A stretch of DNA of 64,000 bases from CAVUQH01 sp963774445. Lineage in GTDB: Bacteria > Myxococcota_A > Polyangia > Haliangiales > Haliangiaceae. Of the stretch, positions 29,203 to 40,045 are shown in pieces. Both the position numbers and the translations under genes were made by a program. How positions within the stretch are numbered: position 1 is the stretch's first letter; each line of letters opens with the position of its first letter. Below the pieces are notes generated by a model. The model searched no databases. It was not told the DNA's origin and saw only the letters and a list, made by a program, of their open reading frames with translations. The DNA lies in NCBI GenBank assembly GCA_963774445.1, contig CAVZFC010000019.1, forward strand, positions 372,001 to 436,000, given 5' to 3'.

Positions 29203-30861
29203 TCAGCGCTTGTGGTGCCGCCGCTTCTTGCGGTGTCGGGTCTTCTTGTGCGCCGGCTTCTTCTCGGGCACGACCACCGGCGGCATCTCGACGACGGCGC
29301 CGTCGGGCGGGCCGGCGTCGAACAGCGGGCCGGCATCGACGCCGGTCGCGGCGGCGCCGCTGGACAGCACGGCGTTGGCCACGACGAACGAGGCGGTGGC
29401 CACGAACACGGCGACCAGGATCAGGATCATGATCCGCCGGCGGCGGGGCGCCGACAGCACTTCGGCGTCCGACGGCAGATGCGCGACGGGCGGTGCGGGG
29501 CGCGCGAGCGCTGAATTGCCGAGTTGGGGGTCGTCGAGCATCGCCCCGGTGTGGAACAGATCGCGGATGGTCGGCGTGGCGGCGCGCTCGGGCTGGATCG
29601 GCGCGATCACGGCGGCCGCGCGCTGGCCGTTGTTGCCGGTGGCGGCGGCGCGGACCAGCGACGGCACGTCGAGATCCGACCGGTCGTGCTGTGAGCCGGC
29701 ACGCGGCCCGGGCCCGCGCGGAACCACCGAGGTCGGCGTGGTCGGCGCGTTGAGCCGCGGCAGGTGACGCGACGCCATCGCCTGGGTCTCTTCGTCGTCG
29801 TCGAAATCCCAGCGGGACTCGCCGGCATCCCCGGGCATATCGCCATCCAGCGTGGTGCCGGCGAAGGTCTCGAACGCCCCCGTGGCGAAGCCGGCGGCGG
29901 TGCGGATGCGCACGACCGTCTTCTCCCGGGTGATGCCGCGGCCCTTGCCCGCCGGCTGGGCCGACGCCTTGTCGAGGATGCGCGCGATCTCGGCCGCCGG
30001 GTCGCCGCCCGACTCGGCCAGCGAATAGCGGAAGCTGCGCAGCGCCGAGCCCATCTTGCCCGCCGACGGGAAGCGGTCGTCCGCGTTCTTGGCCAGCGCG
30101 GTCATCAGGATCGCCTCGAGCTCGGGCGACACCTGGGCGTCGATCTCGCGCGGCCGGGTGATCTTGGCCTCGCGCACCGCGCGCAGGGCGTCGAAGTCGG
30201 GCATGCCGGAGAACAGCCGGTGGCCGAGCACCAGCTCGTACAAGACGACGCCGCAGGAGTAGACGTCGCTGCGCGCGTCGACCCGCTCGTTGATCGCCTG
30301 CTCCGGCGCGATGTAGGCGAACTTGCCGCGGACGCCGCCGTGGCCGGTGTGCTCTTCGGCGTGCTTGGCGATGCCGAAGTCGGTCAGCTTCACCTCGCCC
30401 GAGCGCGACAGGAGGATGTTGGCCGGCGACACGTCGCGGTGGACGATGTTGAGCGGCTCGTCATCGGCCCCGCGAGCCCGATGCGCGTACTCCAGCGCGT
30501 CGCAGACCTCGGCGACGATGTGCACCGACAGCTCCAGCGGCAGGCGCTTGCGCGCGTCCTCGAGCTTGTCGTACAGGTTGCCCAGGTCGGCGCCGTCGAC
30601 GTACTCCATGACCAGAAAGAACTGGCCGTCCTCGCCCAGGCCGACGTCGAAGATCTGCACGATGTTGCGGTGGCGCAGCTGCGACAGCAGCTTGGCCTCG
30701 CTGATCAGCAGCTTGACGAAGCGCTGATCCTGGCTGAGGTGGGGCAGGATCCGCTTGATGGCGACCGGCTTCTCGAAGCCGCCGGCGGCAACGGCAGTTG
30801 CGCGGAAAATTTCCGCCATACCGCCGACGCCGATGCGCTCTCCGAGCTCGTATCGCGTCAT
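29203..30861 (-). CDS. Membrane-bound Hanks-type Ser/Thr protein kinase
   Basis: A 552 aa kinase. The catalytic domain covers residues 4-270: Gly loop GERIGVGGMAE, Lys36 (VAIK), HRD at 141-143 (HRDVSPANILL), DFG at 161-163, and APE region IAPEQA. A low-complexity region of about 200 residues follows, one membrane helix at 477-499 (IMILILVAVFVATASFVVAN), and a short outer part ending in a Lys/Arg/His-rich tail (HKKTRHRKKRRHHKR). All catalytic residues are intact. Kinases of this type abound in myxobacteria. No PASTA sensor domain is present. The start is just after the divergent promoter shared with the serine hydrolase. Confidence 0.92.
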   Translation of the reverse strand: MTRYELGERIGVGGMAEIFRATAVAAGGFEKPVAIKRILPHLSQDQRFVKLLISEAKLLSQLRHRNIVQIFDVGLGEDGQFFLVMEYVDGADLGNLYDKLEDARKRLPLELSVHIVAEVCDALEYAHRARGADDEPLNIVHRDVSPANILLSRSGEVKLTDFGIAKHAEEHTGHGGVRGKFAYIAPEQAINERVDARSDVYSCGVVLYELVLGHRLFSGMPDFDALRAVREAKITRPREIDAQVSPELEAILMTALAKNADDRFPSAGKMGSALRSFRYSLAESGGDPAAEIARILDKASAQPAGKGRGITREKTVVRIRTAAGFATGAFETFAGTTLDGDMPGDAGESRWDFDDDEETQAMASRHLPRLNAPTTPTSVVPRGPGPRAGSQHDRSDLDVPSLVRAAATGNNGQRAAAVIAPIQPERAATPTIRDLFHTGAMLDDPQLGNSALARPAPPVAHLPSDAEVLSAPRRRRIMILILVAVFVATASFVVANAVLSSGAAATGVDAGPLFDAGPPDGAVVEMPPVVVPEKKPAHKKTRHRKKRRHHKR

Positions 30862-30936
30862 CGAGGGTCGAGCCTAACACACCGAGAAAACGTCGAAAGC
30901 TTTGACGGTTGGCCGACCCGAGGGTAGCGTGAGCGC

Positions 30937-32073
30937 GTGCCCGATCGCGCCGATGCCACCCCCGATCCGGTGCGCCGCGCCGTGCTCGACGGTGTCGTCA
31001 GCGGCGTTACCCCGGCGGCCTCGCTGGTCTACGGCGATGCCGGCGACGTCGACCGGGTCGCCGCCGGACACACCCGCACCCACCCCCCCGGCGGCGCGCT
31101 GGCCGTCACCTCCGACACGATCTTCGACGTCGCCTCGGTGACCAAGGCGGCGGCGACCGGCGGCGTCTTCGCGCGCCTCCTGGCCGCCGGCACGGTCGGC
31201 CTCGACGATCCGCTGCGCCGCTGGGTGCCCGAGGCGACCGCCACCGGCGCCGAGGCGATCACCCTGCGCCACCTGGCCGGTCACGCCTCGGGCTACCCGG
31301 CCCATGTCGAGTTCTTCCGCCGCCTGCTCGCCGACGACCTGGCCGGGGCCGCCACGCCGCGCGAGGCGATCGTGCGCATGGCCGGGGCCACGCCGCTGGC
31401 GTACGCGCCGGGCAGCCGGGCGATCTACAGCGACCTCGGCTTCATCCTCCTGGGCGCGGCGCTCGAGCGCGCCACGGGCGAACGCCTCGACGCGCTGGCC
31501 GCACGGCTGGTCCACGCCCCGCTGGGGATGGCGCGCACGAGCTTCGTCGACCTCACCGCCGAACCGCCGGCGCCGCGCCCGCACCCGGTGGCCGCCACCG
31601 AGGTCTGCCCGTACCGCGGGCTGGTCGAGGGCGAGGTCCACGACGACAACTGCCACGCCGCCGGCGGCATCCTCGGTCACGCCGGGCTGTTCTCCACCGC
31701 GCCCGACCTGGCCCGCTTCGGCCGCGCGATCATCAGCGCCCACCGCGGCGAGAGCGGGCTGTTCGACCCGGCGGTCATCCGCGAGCTGACCGGCACCCAC
31801 GCCGCGCCCGACACCACCTGGCGCCTGGGCTGGGACTCGCCCGCGCGCCTGCCGGCGCCGTCGCACGCCGGCGACCTGTGGCCGCGCGACGGCTTCGGCC
31901 ACCTCGGCTTCACCGGCTGCGCGCTCTGGCTCGACCCGCCGCGCGGGCGCTACGTCGTCTTCCTGACCAACCGGGTCCATCCCAGCCGCGACCAGGGGGG
32001 ACAGAAGACCGGCATCCTCGAGGTCCGCCGTCAGGTGATGGACGCGGTGGTGCGCGCGCTCAACGCCAGGTGA
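30937..32073 (+). CDS. Beta-lactamase-fold serine hydrolase
   Basis: The protein is 378 aa from GTG 30937, no signal peptide. Penicillin-binding-type motifs are SVTK (Ser67, Lys70), YSD (Tyr164) and a C-terminal GFGHLGFTG (third box as HxG). Such class C-like enzymes may act as esterase, D-amino acid peptidase or beta-lactamase. The absence of an export signal argues against a beta-lactamase role. It overlaps the opposing gene by 14 bases at the 3' end. Confidence 0.85.
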   Translation: MPDRADATPDPVRRAVLDGVVSGVTPAASLVYGDAGDVDRVAAGHTRTHPPGGALAVTSDTIFDVASVTKAAATGGVFARLLAAGTVGLDDPLRRWVPEATATGAEAITLRHLAGHASGYPAHVEFFRRLLADDLAGAATPREAIVRMAGATPLAYAPGSRAIYSDLGFILLGAALERATGERLDALAARLVHAPLGMARTSFVDLTAEPPAPRPHPVAATEVCPYRGLVEGEVHDDNCHAAGGILGHAGLFSTAPDLARFGRAIISAHRGESGLFDPAVIRELTGTHAAPDTTWRLGWDSPARLPAPSHAGDLWPRDGFGHLGFTGCALWLDPPRGRYVVFLTNRVHPSRDQGGQKTGILEVRRQVMDAVVRALNAR

Positions 32074-32617
32074 TACGGAAGCGGCAGCTGCCGTCGCCGC
32101 GGGCGCGACAGGTCAGCTCGTCGAGCTGCACCTCGCGCGCGCCCGACAGCTCGACCGAGCGCTCGCCCCAGCCCTGCACCGCCAGGCAGTGGACGCGGTG
32201 CGGCGTGGCGAAACGCTCGATGCGCAGCTCGACCTCGCGGCCCGGTGACTGATCGACGACGAGGATGCCGGAGTCGTAGTGCATGCCCCACAGCCGCGCG
32301 GCGCGGGCCATGATCCACTTGACCGTGCCGACCTTGAAGAAGAGTCGGTAAATCGTCGTCAGGTTGGCGTCGGCGCCGTGGCGGCCCAGCGGCTTGACCA
32401 GCGCCAGGTCGCCCTTGCCGAAGACCCGGTCGATCGCCTCGTTGATCTCGATGAACAGCGCGAACGGGTACCAGGTGGCCATCACCGCGCCCTCGTCGAG
32501 GAGCGCTCCCAGCTCGGGTGAGACCGCGCCACGCAGCCGCGCCACCCCGGCCTCCCCCTGGTTGAGCTGCACCCAGCGGATCCGCGACGCGAACGAGCTC
32601 CCCTTCACGTTGGGCAT
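32060..32617 (-). CDS. DUF2378-like myxobacterial protein
   Basis: The protein is 185 aa, soluble. The N-terminal FASRIRWVQLNQGEAGVARL, the Trp-Tyr-Pro in the middle (ATWYPFALFIEINEAIDRVF) and the end ARGDGSCRFRITW resemble the DUF2378 group expanded in Myxococcota, which has a 4-vinyl-reductase-like fold. Members are thought to bind small ligands but the function is unknown. I base the call on overall style, with moderate confidence. Convergent with the serine hydrolase gene. Confidence 0.6.
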   Translation of the reverse strand: MPNVKGSSFASRIRWVQLNQGEAGVARLRGAVSPELGALLDEGAVMATWYPFALFIEINEAIDRVFGKGDLALVKPLGRHGADANLTTIYRLFFKVGTVKWIMARAARLWGMHYDSGILVVDQSPGREVELRIERFATPHRVHCLAVQGWGERSVELSGAREVQLDELTCRARGDGSCRFRITWR

Positions 32618-32734
32618 GTCCCTTGGCCCCCTCGGGGATTGTAGTCGATTTGTCGCCAGCCAGGGCGGTCGAAGCCCGCTCGCCGCGCCGACCGTGGTAG
32701 CGTGCGCCGGTTACAGATACGACGAGGTAGCAGC

Positions 32735-34289
<1,555 letters not shown>

Positions 34290-34308
34290 CGCTGCTACGC
34301 TGACCGTC

Positions 34309-35997
34309 GTGCGTGTGGCAGCCGCGCTCCTCGCGTGTGTGCTGGCCGCCGGCTGCGGCGGCAAGGCGCATCCGCGCCCGACACGGCCACCGCCGGTAAA
34401 GCCGCTGCCAGCGGCCGCCTACGCCCACTACCTGCGCGGGCGGATCGCCATGCACGAGGGGCAGTACGCGCTGGCGTCGCAGCGGTTCCGCGCCGCCGCC
34501 GCCGCCGCCCCCGGCGAGGCGCCGATCCGGGTGGCGCTGATCGAGGCGCTGCAGCGCTCGGGGCACTCGGGCGAAGCGCTGCGCGAGCTCGACCGGGCGC
34601 TGTCGGACTTTCCGCGCGACGCCGACGTCTGGATCGCGGCCGGCTCGCTCTACCAGGGGACGCGGCGACGGCCGGCGGCCGTAGCGGCGTTCGAGCGCGC
34701 GGTGACGCTGGCGCCGGACGAGGAGCGGGCCTACCTGGGGCTGGCCCGCGCCCTCGGCTCGCTGGGCAAGCCCGCCGAGGTCGAGAAGAGCTACCGGGCC
34801 CTGCTCCGCCACGTCCCCGACTCGGTCACCGGCCACTACCGGCTGGCCCGCATCCTGTCGGCGCGACGCGATTTTCGCGCGGCGCTGCCGCACCTCCGCC
34901 AGGCGATCGAGCTCGACCCGGATCAGCTCGCGGCGCGGGTCGCCCTGGCCCGTGCGCTGCGCGCCACCGGTGATGTCCGCGGCGCGGTCGACACGCTGCG
35001 CCAGGCCTTCGATCGATCCGGCGGCGATCCGGACGTCGGCGATCAGCTGTTCCACCAGCTCCTCGACGTCGGCGACCGCAACGGCGCGGTCGCGCTGCTC
35101 GGGCTGCTCGACCGCGACGACCTCGACGCCGAGACCCGCATCTCGTTCGGCTACCTCTACCTGCAGATCGGCGAGAACCAGGCGGCCCTCGACCTGGCGG
35201 CGACGTTGCTCGCCGACGATTCGCGCAGCGGCGACGCGCGCCTGCTCCGCGCCCAGGCGCTCGACGCGATGGGCAGAGGGATGGACGGCCTGGACGCCCT
35301 GCTCGACCTGCGGCCGGACGAGACCGCCTACGCCGAGTGCCGCGCTTTCGCCGCCGAGCTGCTGGCGCGAGCGGGAAAGAACGACCGCGCCCTCGCGGTG
35401 GTCACCGAGGGGTTGGCCGCTCAGCCGACCAGCATCGACCTGATCATCAGCCACGCGCTGGTGTTCGAGCGCCGCGGCGACGACGCTCAGGCCCGCGCGG
35501 TGTTCGAAGCGGCCCTCCGCGACCGCCCGGGCAACACCGATCTGATCTACGCCTACGGATCGCTGATCGATCGACTCGGTGACCCGGTTCGCGCCGAAGC
35601 GATCATCGGCGAGATCCTGGCGCGCGACCCGAACGACGCCGGCGCCCTGAACTTCGTCGGCTACTCGCTGGCCGACCGCAACTCCGACCTGCCGCGCGCG
35701 CAGCGGATGCTCGAGCGCGCGGTCGAGCTGTCGCCGGGCAACGGCTACGTGCTCGACAGCCTGGGCTGGCTGGAGTTTCGCCAGGGACGCACCGAGGAGG
35801 CCTTCGCCACCTTGCGCCGGGCCGCCCGCCTGGCCCCGCGCGAGCCTGAAATCCTCTGGCATCTAGCAGAGTTGCACCTGTCCCGGGGGCAGCGCAAGGC
35901 GGCCCTGGGCCTGCTCGAGCAGGCCGCCGCCCTGCGCCCCGAAGGGCGGGTCCGCCGGCGCATCGGCGCCCGACTTCGAGCGCTGCGCTCCCCGTGA
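34309..35997 (+). CDS. TPR-repeat lipoprotein
   Basis: A 562 aa protein from GTG 34309 with lipobox LAAGC. Roughly a dozen tetratricopeptide repeats fill residues 40-550 (for example ALREAYERA-like segments: LRELDRALSDFPRDADVWIA, GHYRLARILSARRDFRAALP). The last part, NFVGYSLADRNSDLPRAQRM and DSLGWLEFRQGRTEEAF, is typical of outer-membrane TPR lipoproteins. It probably acts as a protein-protein scaffold at the envelope. The gene lies 19 bases after the carboxyltransferase gene, so they may share a transcript. Confidence 0.85.
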   Translation: MRVAAALLACVLAAGCGGKAHPRPTRPPPVKPLPAAAYAHYLRGRIAMHEGQYALASQRFRAAAAAAPGEAPIRVALIEALQRSGHSGEALRELDRALSDFPRDADVWIAAGSLYQGTRRRPAAVAAFERAVTLAPDEERAYLGLARALGSLGKPAEVEKSYRALLRHVPDSVTGHYRLARILSARRDFRAALPHLRQAIELDPDQLAARVALARALRATGDVRGAVDTLRQAFDRSGGDPDVGDQLFHQLLDVGDRNGAVALLGLLDRDDLDAETRISFGYLYLQIGENQAALDLAATLLADDSRSGDARLLRAQALDAMGRGMDGLDALLDLRPDETAYAECRAFAAELLARAGKNDRALAVVTEGLAAQPTSIDLIISHALVFERRGDDAQARAVFEAALRDRPGNTDLIYAYGSLIDRLGDPVRAEAIIGEILARDPNDAGALNFVGYSLADRNSDLPRAQRMLERAVELSPGNGYVLDSLGWLEFRQGRTEEAFATLRRAARLAPREPEILWHLAELHLSRGQRKAALGLLEQAAALRPEGRVRRRIGARLRALRSP

Positions 35998-36032
35998 CAG
36001 CGCCCCCACCGACTTGTTACGGTAGAGGCCTG

Positions 36033-36341
36033 ATGCGCTCCTGGCTCTTTGCGCTCGTCCTGGGTGCCGCGTTCGCCGGCGGCTGTGTCGATCGGCCCTC
36101 CTCGTCGCAGTGCGACAAGCTGCTCGATCACATGGCCAAGCTCGAGATGGAGGCCGGCGGCACCGATGGTCTCTCCGACGAGCAGTCCGCCGATCTCGAG
36201 AAGCAAGAGAAAGAGATCAAGGCCGAGCTGGCAAAAGAGGGCTTCAAGGAGCAGTGCGAGAAGCGCACGCCGCCGTCCGTCGTCAACTGCATCATGAAGA
36301 AGCGCTCGATGGACCAGGTCGGCACCTGCGACAAGGGCTGA
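36033..36341 (+). CDS. Small lipoprotein with two Cys pairs
   Basis: A 102 aa protein with lipobox FAGGC after MRSWLFALVLGAAF. The mature part is highly charged and helical with four further Cys (QCDKLL, QCEKRT, NCIMKK, TCDKG), suggesting disulfides. ATG 36033 is preferred because the signal starts there; a longer GTGA-linked start adds only Pro residues. No family recognised. It follows the TPR lipoprotein closely and may be cotranscribed. Confidence 0.75.
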   Translation: MRSWLFALVLGAAFAGGCVDRPSSSQCDKLLDHMAKLEMEAGGTDGLSDEQSADLEKQEKEIKAELAKEGFKEQCEKRTPPSVVNCIMKKRSMDQVGTCDKG

Positions 36342-36384
36342 CCGACCAGCGCAGCCGCCAACGACTCGAACCCGGACCCGACGC

Positions 36385-37473
36385 TCACGCCAGGCGGGGA
36401 GCGATTCGCGCGGCGATGCCAGCGGCGGCGCGTTCGCCGATGGCCCAGCTGGCGGTGGCGCCGTGGCCGCCGAGGCCGGCTACCCAGAAGAGCCAGGGCA
36501 CCTGGTCGTCCCAGCCGATGACGGGGCAGTGGTCGGGGGCGAAGGTGCGGAGGCAGGCCCAGCCGCGGGCGATGCCCAGGTCGGCGAGGCCGGGGGCGAC
36601 TTCGGCGAGGCGCTCGGCGAGGCCTTCGATGGCGCCGGGAGCGACGACGGCGTCTTGCGGCGGCAGCTCGGTCTCGTCGCAGCCGGAGACGAGGAAGCCG
36701 ACCCCCTCGGGGCGGGCGTAGAACTCGCGCGCGCCGATGTGCCAGACGAACGGTGCGCGGGCGTCGAGGTCGGCCACCGGCTCGGTCACCCACAGGTGCC
36801 GGCGAATGGGCGCGAACGGCACCGGACGGCCGGCGGCGCGCTCGCCCAGGGTGCCGGCCCAGGCGCCGGCAGCCAGGACGGCGCAGCGCGCCTCGACCGG
36901 GCCGCGGCTGGTGTCGACGCGGACGCCGCGGTCGGTCCGGGTGAAGCCGGTGACCTCGCAACGGACGGCGACCCGCACGCCGCGAGCGCGGGCGCCGGCC
37001 AGGTAGCCCTGGAGGAGCGCGTGCACGTCGATGACGCCGTCGGTGGGAAAGCTGACGCCGCCGGCGTGGGTGGCACCGGCCAGGCGCGGCCAGCCGAGCA
37101 ACTCGCCGGGACCGACCGGCTCGTGCGGCACGTCGAACGCGACCGCCCGCGCGACCAGTCGCTCCACCTGCGCGGCGTCGTCGCACAGCAGCACCGACCC
37201 GACCTGCGACCAGAGCGGTGCGCTGGCGAGCTCGTCGGGCGCCTCGCGCAGCAGCGCGGCGCCGCGAACGGTGAGCTCGGTGAAGGCGTCGACCTCGGTG
37301 ATCTGCCGACCCAGCGCGGCGTTGCGACCGCTGGCGTGATAGCCGCAGGTCGACTCGCGCTCGACCACCAGCACGTCGGTGACGCCGGCGCGCGCCAGCT
37401 CGAAGGCCGTCGCCACTCCGGCGAAGCCGCCGCCGACGACCAGCACGTCAACGCGCTCGGGCAGGTCGGACAT
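36385..37473 (-). CDS. FAD-dependent oxidoreductase, DAO family
   Basis: A 362 aa soluble flavoenzyme. The N-terminal Rossmann motif VDVLVVGGGFAGVATAFELA binds FAD, ending with VVERE. A later G-R-N-A motif (YHASGRNAALG) and the C-terminal GLGGHGATASWAIGE are typical of D-amino acid dehydrogenase/glycine oxidase-like (DAO) proteins. The substrate is unknown. ATG 37473 is chosen; the adjacent GTG is also possible. The gene starts four bases after the HspQ stop, so they form one transcript. Confidence 0.85.
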   Translation of the reverse strand: MSDLPERVDVLVVGGGFAGVATAFELARAGVTDVLVVERESTCGYHASGRNAALGRQITEVDAFTELTVRGAALLREAPDELASAPLWSQVGSVLLCDDAAQVERLVARAVAFDVPHEPVGPGELLGWPRLAGATHAGGVSFPTDGVIDVHALLQGYLAGARARGVRVAVRCEVTGFTRTDRGVRVDTSRGPVEARCAVLAAGAWAGTLGERAAGRPVPFAPIRRHLWVTEPVADLDARAPFVWHIGAREFYARPEGVGFLVSGCDETELPPQDAVVAPGAIEGLAERLAEVAPGLADLGIARGWACLRTFAPDHCPVIGWDDQVPWLFWVAGLGGHGATASWAIGERAAAGIAARIAPRLA

Positions 37474-37477
37474 CACC

Positions 37478-37784
37478 TCAGCTCATGAGCCGCGTGCGCA
37501 CGTAGCGGCCATCGCGGAGCTCGTCGAAGAAGACCGTGACCAGCGGGTGGTCCACCGGGTCACCGGTGTCGTCGGCCTCGAGGTGACGCTCGGCGACGTA
37601 GGTCTCGGCCTGCGAATCCGTCTACCAGCACGTGATACCAGGGCCGGTCCTTGGGCGGGCGGGACTTGGCCACCTCCTGGTACCACGCATCAGTGCCCTG
37701 GAAGATGTCGTCAACCGACACGACGACGCCGCGGTAACCAAAGCGCTTGTGGTGGATGAGCTGTCCGGACTCGAACCTGGGCAC
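37478..37784 (-). CDS. hspQ: HspQ (hemimethylated-DNA-binding/heat-shock) protein, frameshifted near 37615
   Basis: The protein is about 101 aa once corrected. GTG 37784 follows a clear AGGAGG. The conserved start is GQLIHHKRFGYRGVVVSVDD with SRPPKDRPWYHVLVDG. Removing one base of AA at 37615-37616 restores SQAETYVAERHLE and HPLVTVFFDELRDGRYVRTR to a stop at 37478. Total length is one base over a multiple of three. HspQ/YccV proteins influence Lon-dependent proteolysis and bind hemimethylated oriC DNA. The break is probably an assembly error. Confidence 0.82.
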
Positions 37785-38006
37785 GGGTGGCCTCCTTCCG
37801 GAACCATTCGTCCGATGGCCCCGGCCGTCAACCGTAGCCATGCGGTTTCGCGGGGTTGCCGGCGGGGTCATGCGACCGCACACCGCCGGATACAGTGCGG
37901 CCGCAAGCCCCGGTGAAGTCTGTTCACCACGACCGTTCGCACCGCCAACGCGCTGAGATCATGATCGCAGACAGCGAGGCACACGACCTGCAATGAAGTC
38001 GAACGG
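37785..38006. other. Divergent spacer, no gene seen
   Basis: Between the HspQ and lipoprotein genes. Contains only the HspQ ribosome site (near 37791-37797) and no convincing promoter hexamers, repeat or ORF. Confidence 0.5.
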
Positions 38007-38801
38007 ATGACCTGGCTGCGCCCGCTCCTACCGATCCTTGTCGCCATGGGCGGTGCCTGCGCCAGCGCCAACCTGGGCGGAGAAGACGGCGGCGCCGACC
38101 CGGGCCCGGACGCCGCCACCGGCCGACCCGACGGCCGGATCGCCGACGCCGCCACCGCGTCTGGCATCGACGCCGGCCCCGGTGCCCCCGACGCAGCCCC
38201 CGGCAGCCCGGACGCCACCCCACCGCCGCCGGACGCCGCCCCGCCACCTGACGCCGCCCCGCCACCTGACGCCCCGTGCATCACCGGCTGGGTCAACCTC
38301 CTGGCCAACGCCGACTTCGAGGCCGGCGCCACGGTCTGGACGCAGAACGTGGTCGGCTCGACCAACCCGATTATCCGGACGTACGGCGTGACCGGGGGCC
38401 TGCCGTTCCCGGCCCAGGCCGGCAGCTGGGCCGCGCTGATCCTCGGCTACAACAGCGCCGACACCACGCTGTCGCAGACGGTCACCGTCCCGGCGACGGC
38501 CATGACGCTGCGCTTCACCGGCTACAAATGCTGGGTCACCTCCGAGACCACGACGGCGACGCCGTTCGACAACCTGACCATCACCCTCGCAAACGCCGGC
38601 GGCGCCACCCTCGAGACGCTGGCCAGCGTCAGCAACCTGGACGCAGGGTCGGTCTGCTCGTGGACCTCCTACAACCTGCCCGCGGCGTCGGCGCACGCGG
38701 GTTCGACGATCAAGCTGGTCGTGCACGGCAGCTCCGACACCGCGTCGCCGACCAGCTTCGCCTTCGACACGGTCGCGCTGGAAGCGCTCGTCTGTCAGTG
38801 A
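38007..38801 (+). CDS. Lipoprotein with Asp/Pro-rich linker and beta domain
   Basis: A 264 aa protein. The signal MTWLRPLLPILVAMGGACAS is lipidated at Cys18. Residues 25-95 form an Asp/Ala/Pro repeat linker (PPPDAAPPPDAAPPPDAP). The C-terminal beta-rich domain (WVNLLANADFEAGATVWTQN) resembles carbohydrate-binding jelly-roll modules of exported myxobacterial proteins, with two Cys pairs. No enzyme motif. It overlaps the end of the DUF523 gene by a few bases on the opposite strand. Confidence 0.75.
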   Translation: MTWLRPLLPILVAMGGACASANLGGEDGGADPGPDAATGRPDGRIADAATASGIDAGPGAPDAAPGSPDATPPPPDAAPPPDAAPPPDAPCITGWVNLLANADFEAGATVWTQNVVGSTNPIIRTYGVTGGLPFPAQAGSWAALILGYNSADTTLSQTVTVPATAMTLRFTGYKCWVTSETTTATPFDNLTITLANAGGATLETLASVSNLDAGSVCSWTSYNLPAASAHAGSTIKLVVHGSSDTASPTSFAFDTVALEALVCQ

Positions 38802-39331
38802 GCGTCGCGGTAGGCGCGGGCTCGCTGGGCGAAGGCGGCGATGGCGTCGTCCGAGCCGAGGTCGTCGGCGTCGATCACCGGCAGCCGCGGGTAGCGGCGC
38901 ATCACCTCGGCGGCAAACAGCCCTCGACCGGCGGCGCGCCACGGCGCCTGGGGACCTCCGGCCTCGTGGAGCTTCACCCCGGCGAGCCCACAGCTCGGCG
39001 ACCGGCTCTTGAAGACGAAGCCCGAGACCCGGGCGAGATCGGCGGCCGCGGCCCGCGCCCCGGCCCAGGCGTTCATCTCGCCGGTCAGGTCGCGGCCGCT
39101 CTCCTCCGTGACCAGACGCACGGGCTGCCCGGCGCGCGCCTGGACCAGCTGGATCCGCTCGCGCGGCACGCCCAGGCCCAGCTCTACCTCCGGGCAGACC
39201 GCGACCCAGGTCACGGACGGTCCCAGCGCGGCGATGAGGCGATCGTGTCGCCGGTCGGTTCCGTCGTAGCGAAACCGCTCGCCCAGGAGGCAGGCAGAGA
39301 CGCCGATCACGAGAGGTGGGTCTGTGGACAC
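38795..39331 (-). CDS. DUF523 family protein
   Basis: A 178 aa soluble protein from GTG 39331. Family signatures are VIGVSACLLGERFRYDG at the start, VAVCPEVELGLGVPR, and FVFKSRSPSCG in the C-terminal half. Three conserved Cys lie in these motifs, suggesting metal or Fe-S binding. Biochemical role unknown in the family. Divergent from the lamin-tail gene at 39380 with a short spacer. Confidence 0.85.
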   Translation of the reverse strand: MSTDPPLVIGVSACLLGERFRYDGTDRRHDRLIAALGPSVTWVAVCPEVELGLGVPRERIQLVQARAGQPVRLVTEESGRDLTGEMNAWAGARAAAADLARVSGFVFKSRSPSCGLAGVKLHEAGGPQAPWRAAGRGLFAAEVMRRYPRLPVIDADDLGSDDAIAAFAQRARAYRDAH

Positions 39332-39379
39332 GGCAGGGTGCTCCCCCCTGCCGTCGAGAGTGCGATAGACTTGGGATTG

Positions 39380-40045
39380 GTGTCCAGTCACGCTGTGCGG
39401 AGTCGCAGGCTGTCCATCTGGGTGTGGGTGGCCGCGATCGGGGGAATGCAGGCCGCGTGCGCGCGCGACCCGGTCGCGGATCACTGCCCGGCGGTCTCCG
39501 AGGGAGGGATCGTGGTGACCGAGGTCCGCGGCTCGCAGAGCGGCGAGGACGCCTACGGTAAGTGGATCGAGCTGTACAACGCGTCGGGATCGGCGATTGA
39601 TCTCGAGGGACTGGAGCTGTCGCTCCTGCGCGTGGACGGCGGCGCCTCGGGAAGCATCCTGGTGCGCGACAGCGTGCCGGTCGGCGCCGGCGGCTACGCG
39701 GTGATCGGTCGCTTCGATCCGGGCGAGGGGCCCGACTTCATCGACTACGGCTACGTCCTGCCCTGCGAGGGCTCCTCCAGCGGCTGCGATCCGCGCTGGC
39801 TGGACACGTCGTTCTACGACGCAGCGGCGGTCAACGTCATCGCCTGCGGCGTGCGCATCGACCGCGCCATCTACCGCGACCTGCCGAGTAAGGGCACCTG
39901 GTCGCTCGACGGCGCCCTGGCGCCCCCGGACGCCACGACCAACGACGACGAGGCCAACTGGTGCGTCGACGCCACCGAGGACGCCGACACCCCGACGCTG
40001 GGGTATCGCGGAACCCCGGGCGAGGAGAACCGCCCGTGCAACTGA
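39380..40045 (+). CDS. Lamin-tail-domain lipoprotein (first gene of the nuclease operon)
   Basis: A 221 aa protein. GTG 39380 gives a signal ending MQAAC with a lipidated Cys. A single lamin-tail domain follows: GGIVVTEVRGSQSGEDAYGK, WIELYNASGSAIDLEGLEL, then beta strands, closing with ENRPC. Bacterial lamin-tail domains are extracellular immunoglobulin-like modules often found with nucleases, and may bind DNA or sugars. The coding end overlaps the next gene by ten bases. It opens a five-gene coupled operon. Confidence 0.82.
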   Translation: MSSHAVRSRRLSIWVWVAAIGGMQAACARDPVADHCPAVSEGGIVVTEVRGSQSGEDAYGKWIELYNASGSAIDLEGLELSLLRVDGGASGSILVRDSVPVGAGGYAVIGRFDPGEGPDFIDYGYVLPCEGSSSGCDPRWLDTSFYDAAAVNVIACGVRIDRAIYRDLPSKGTWSLDGALAPPDATTNDDEANWCVDATEDADTPTLGYRGTPGEENRPCN

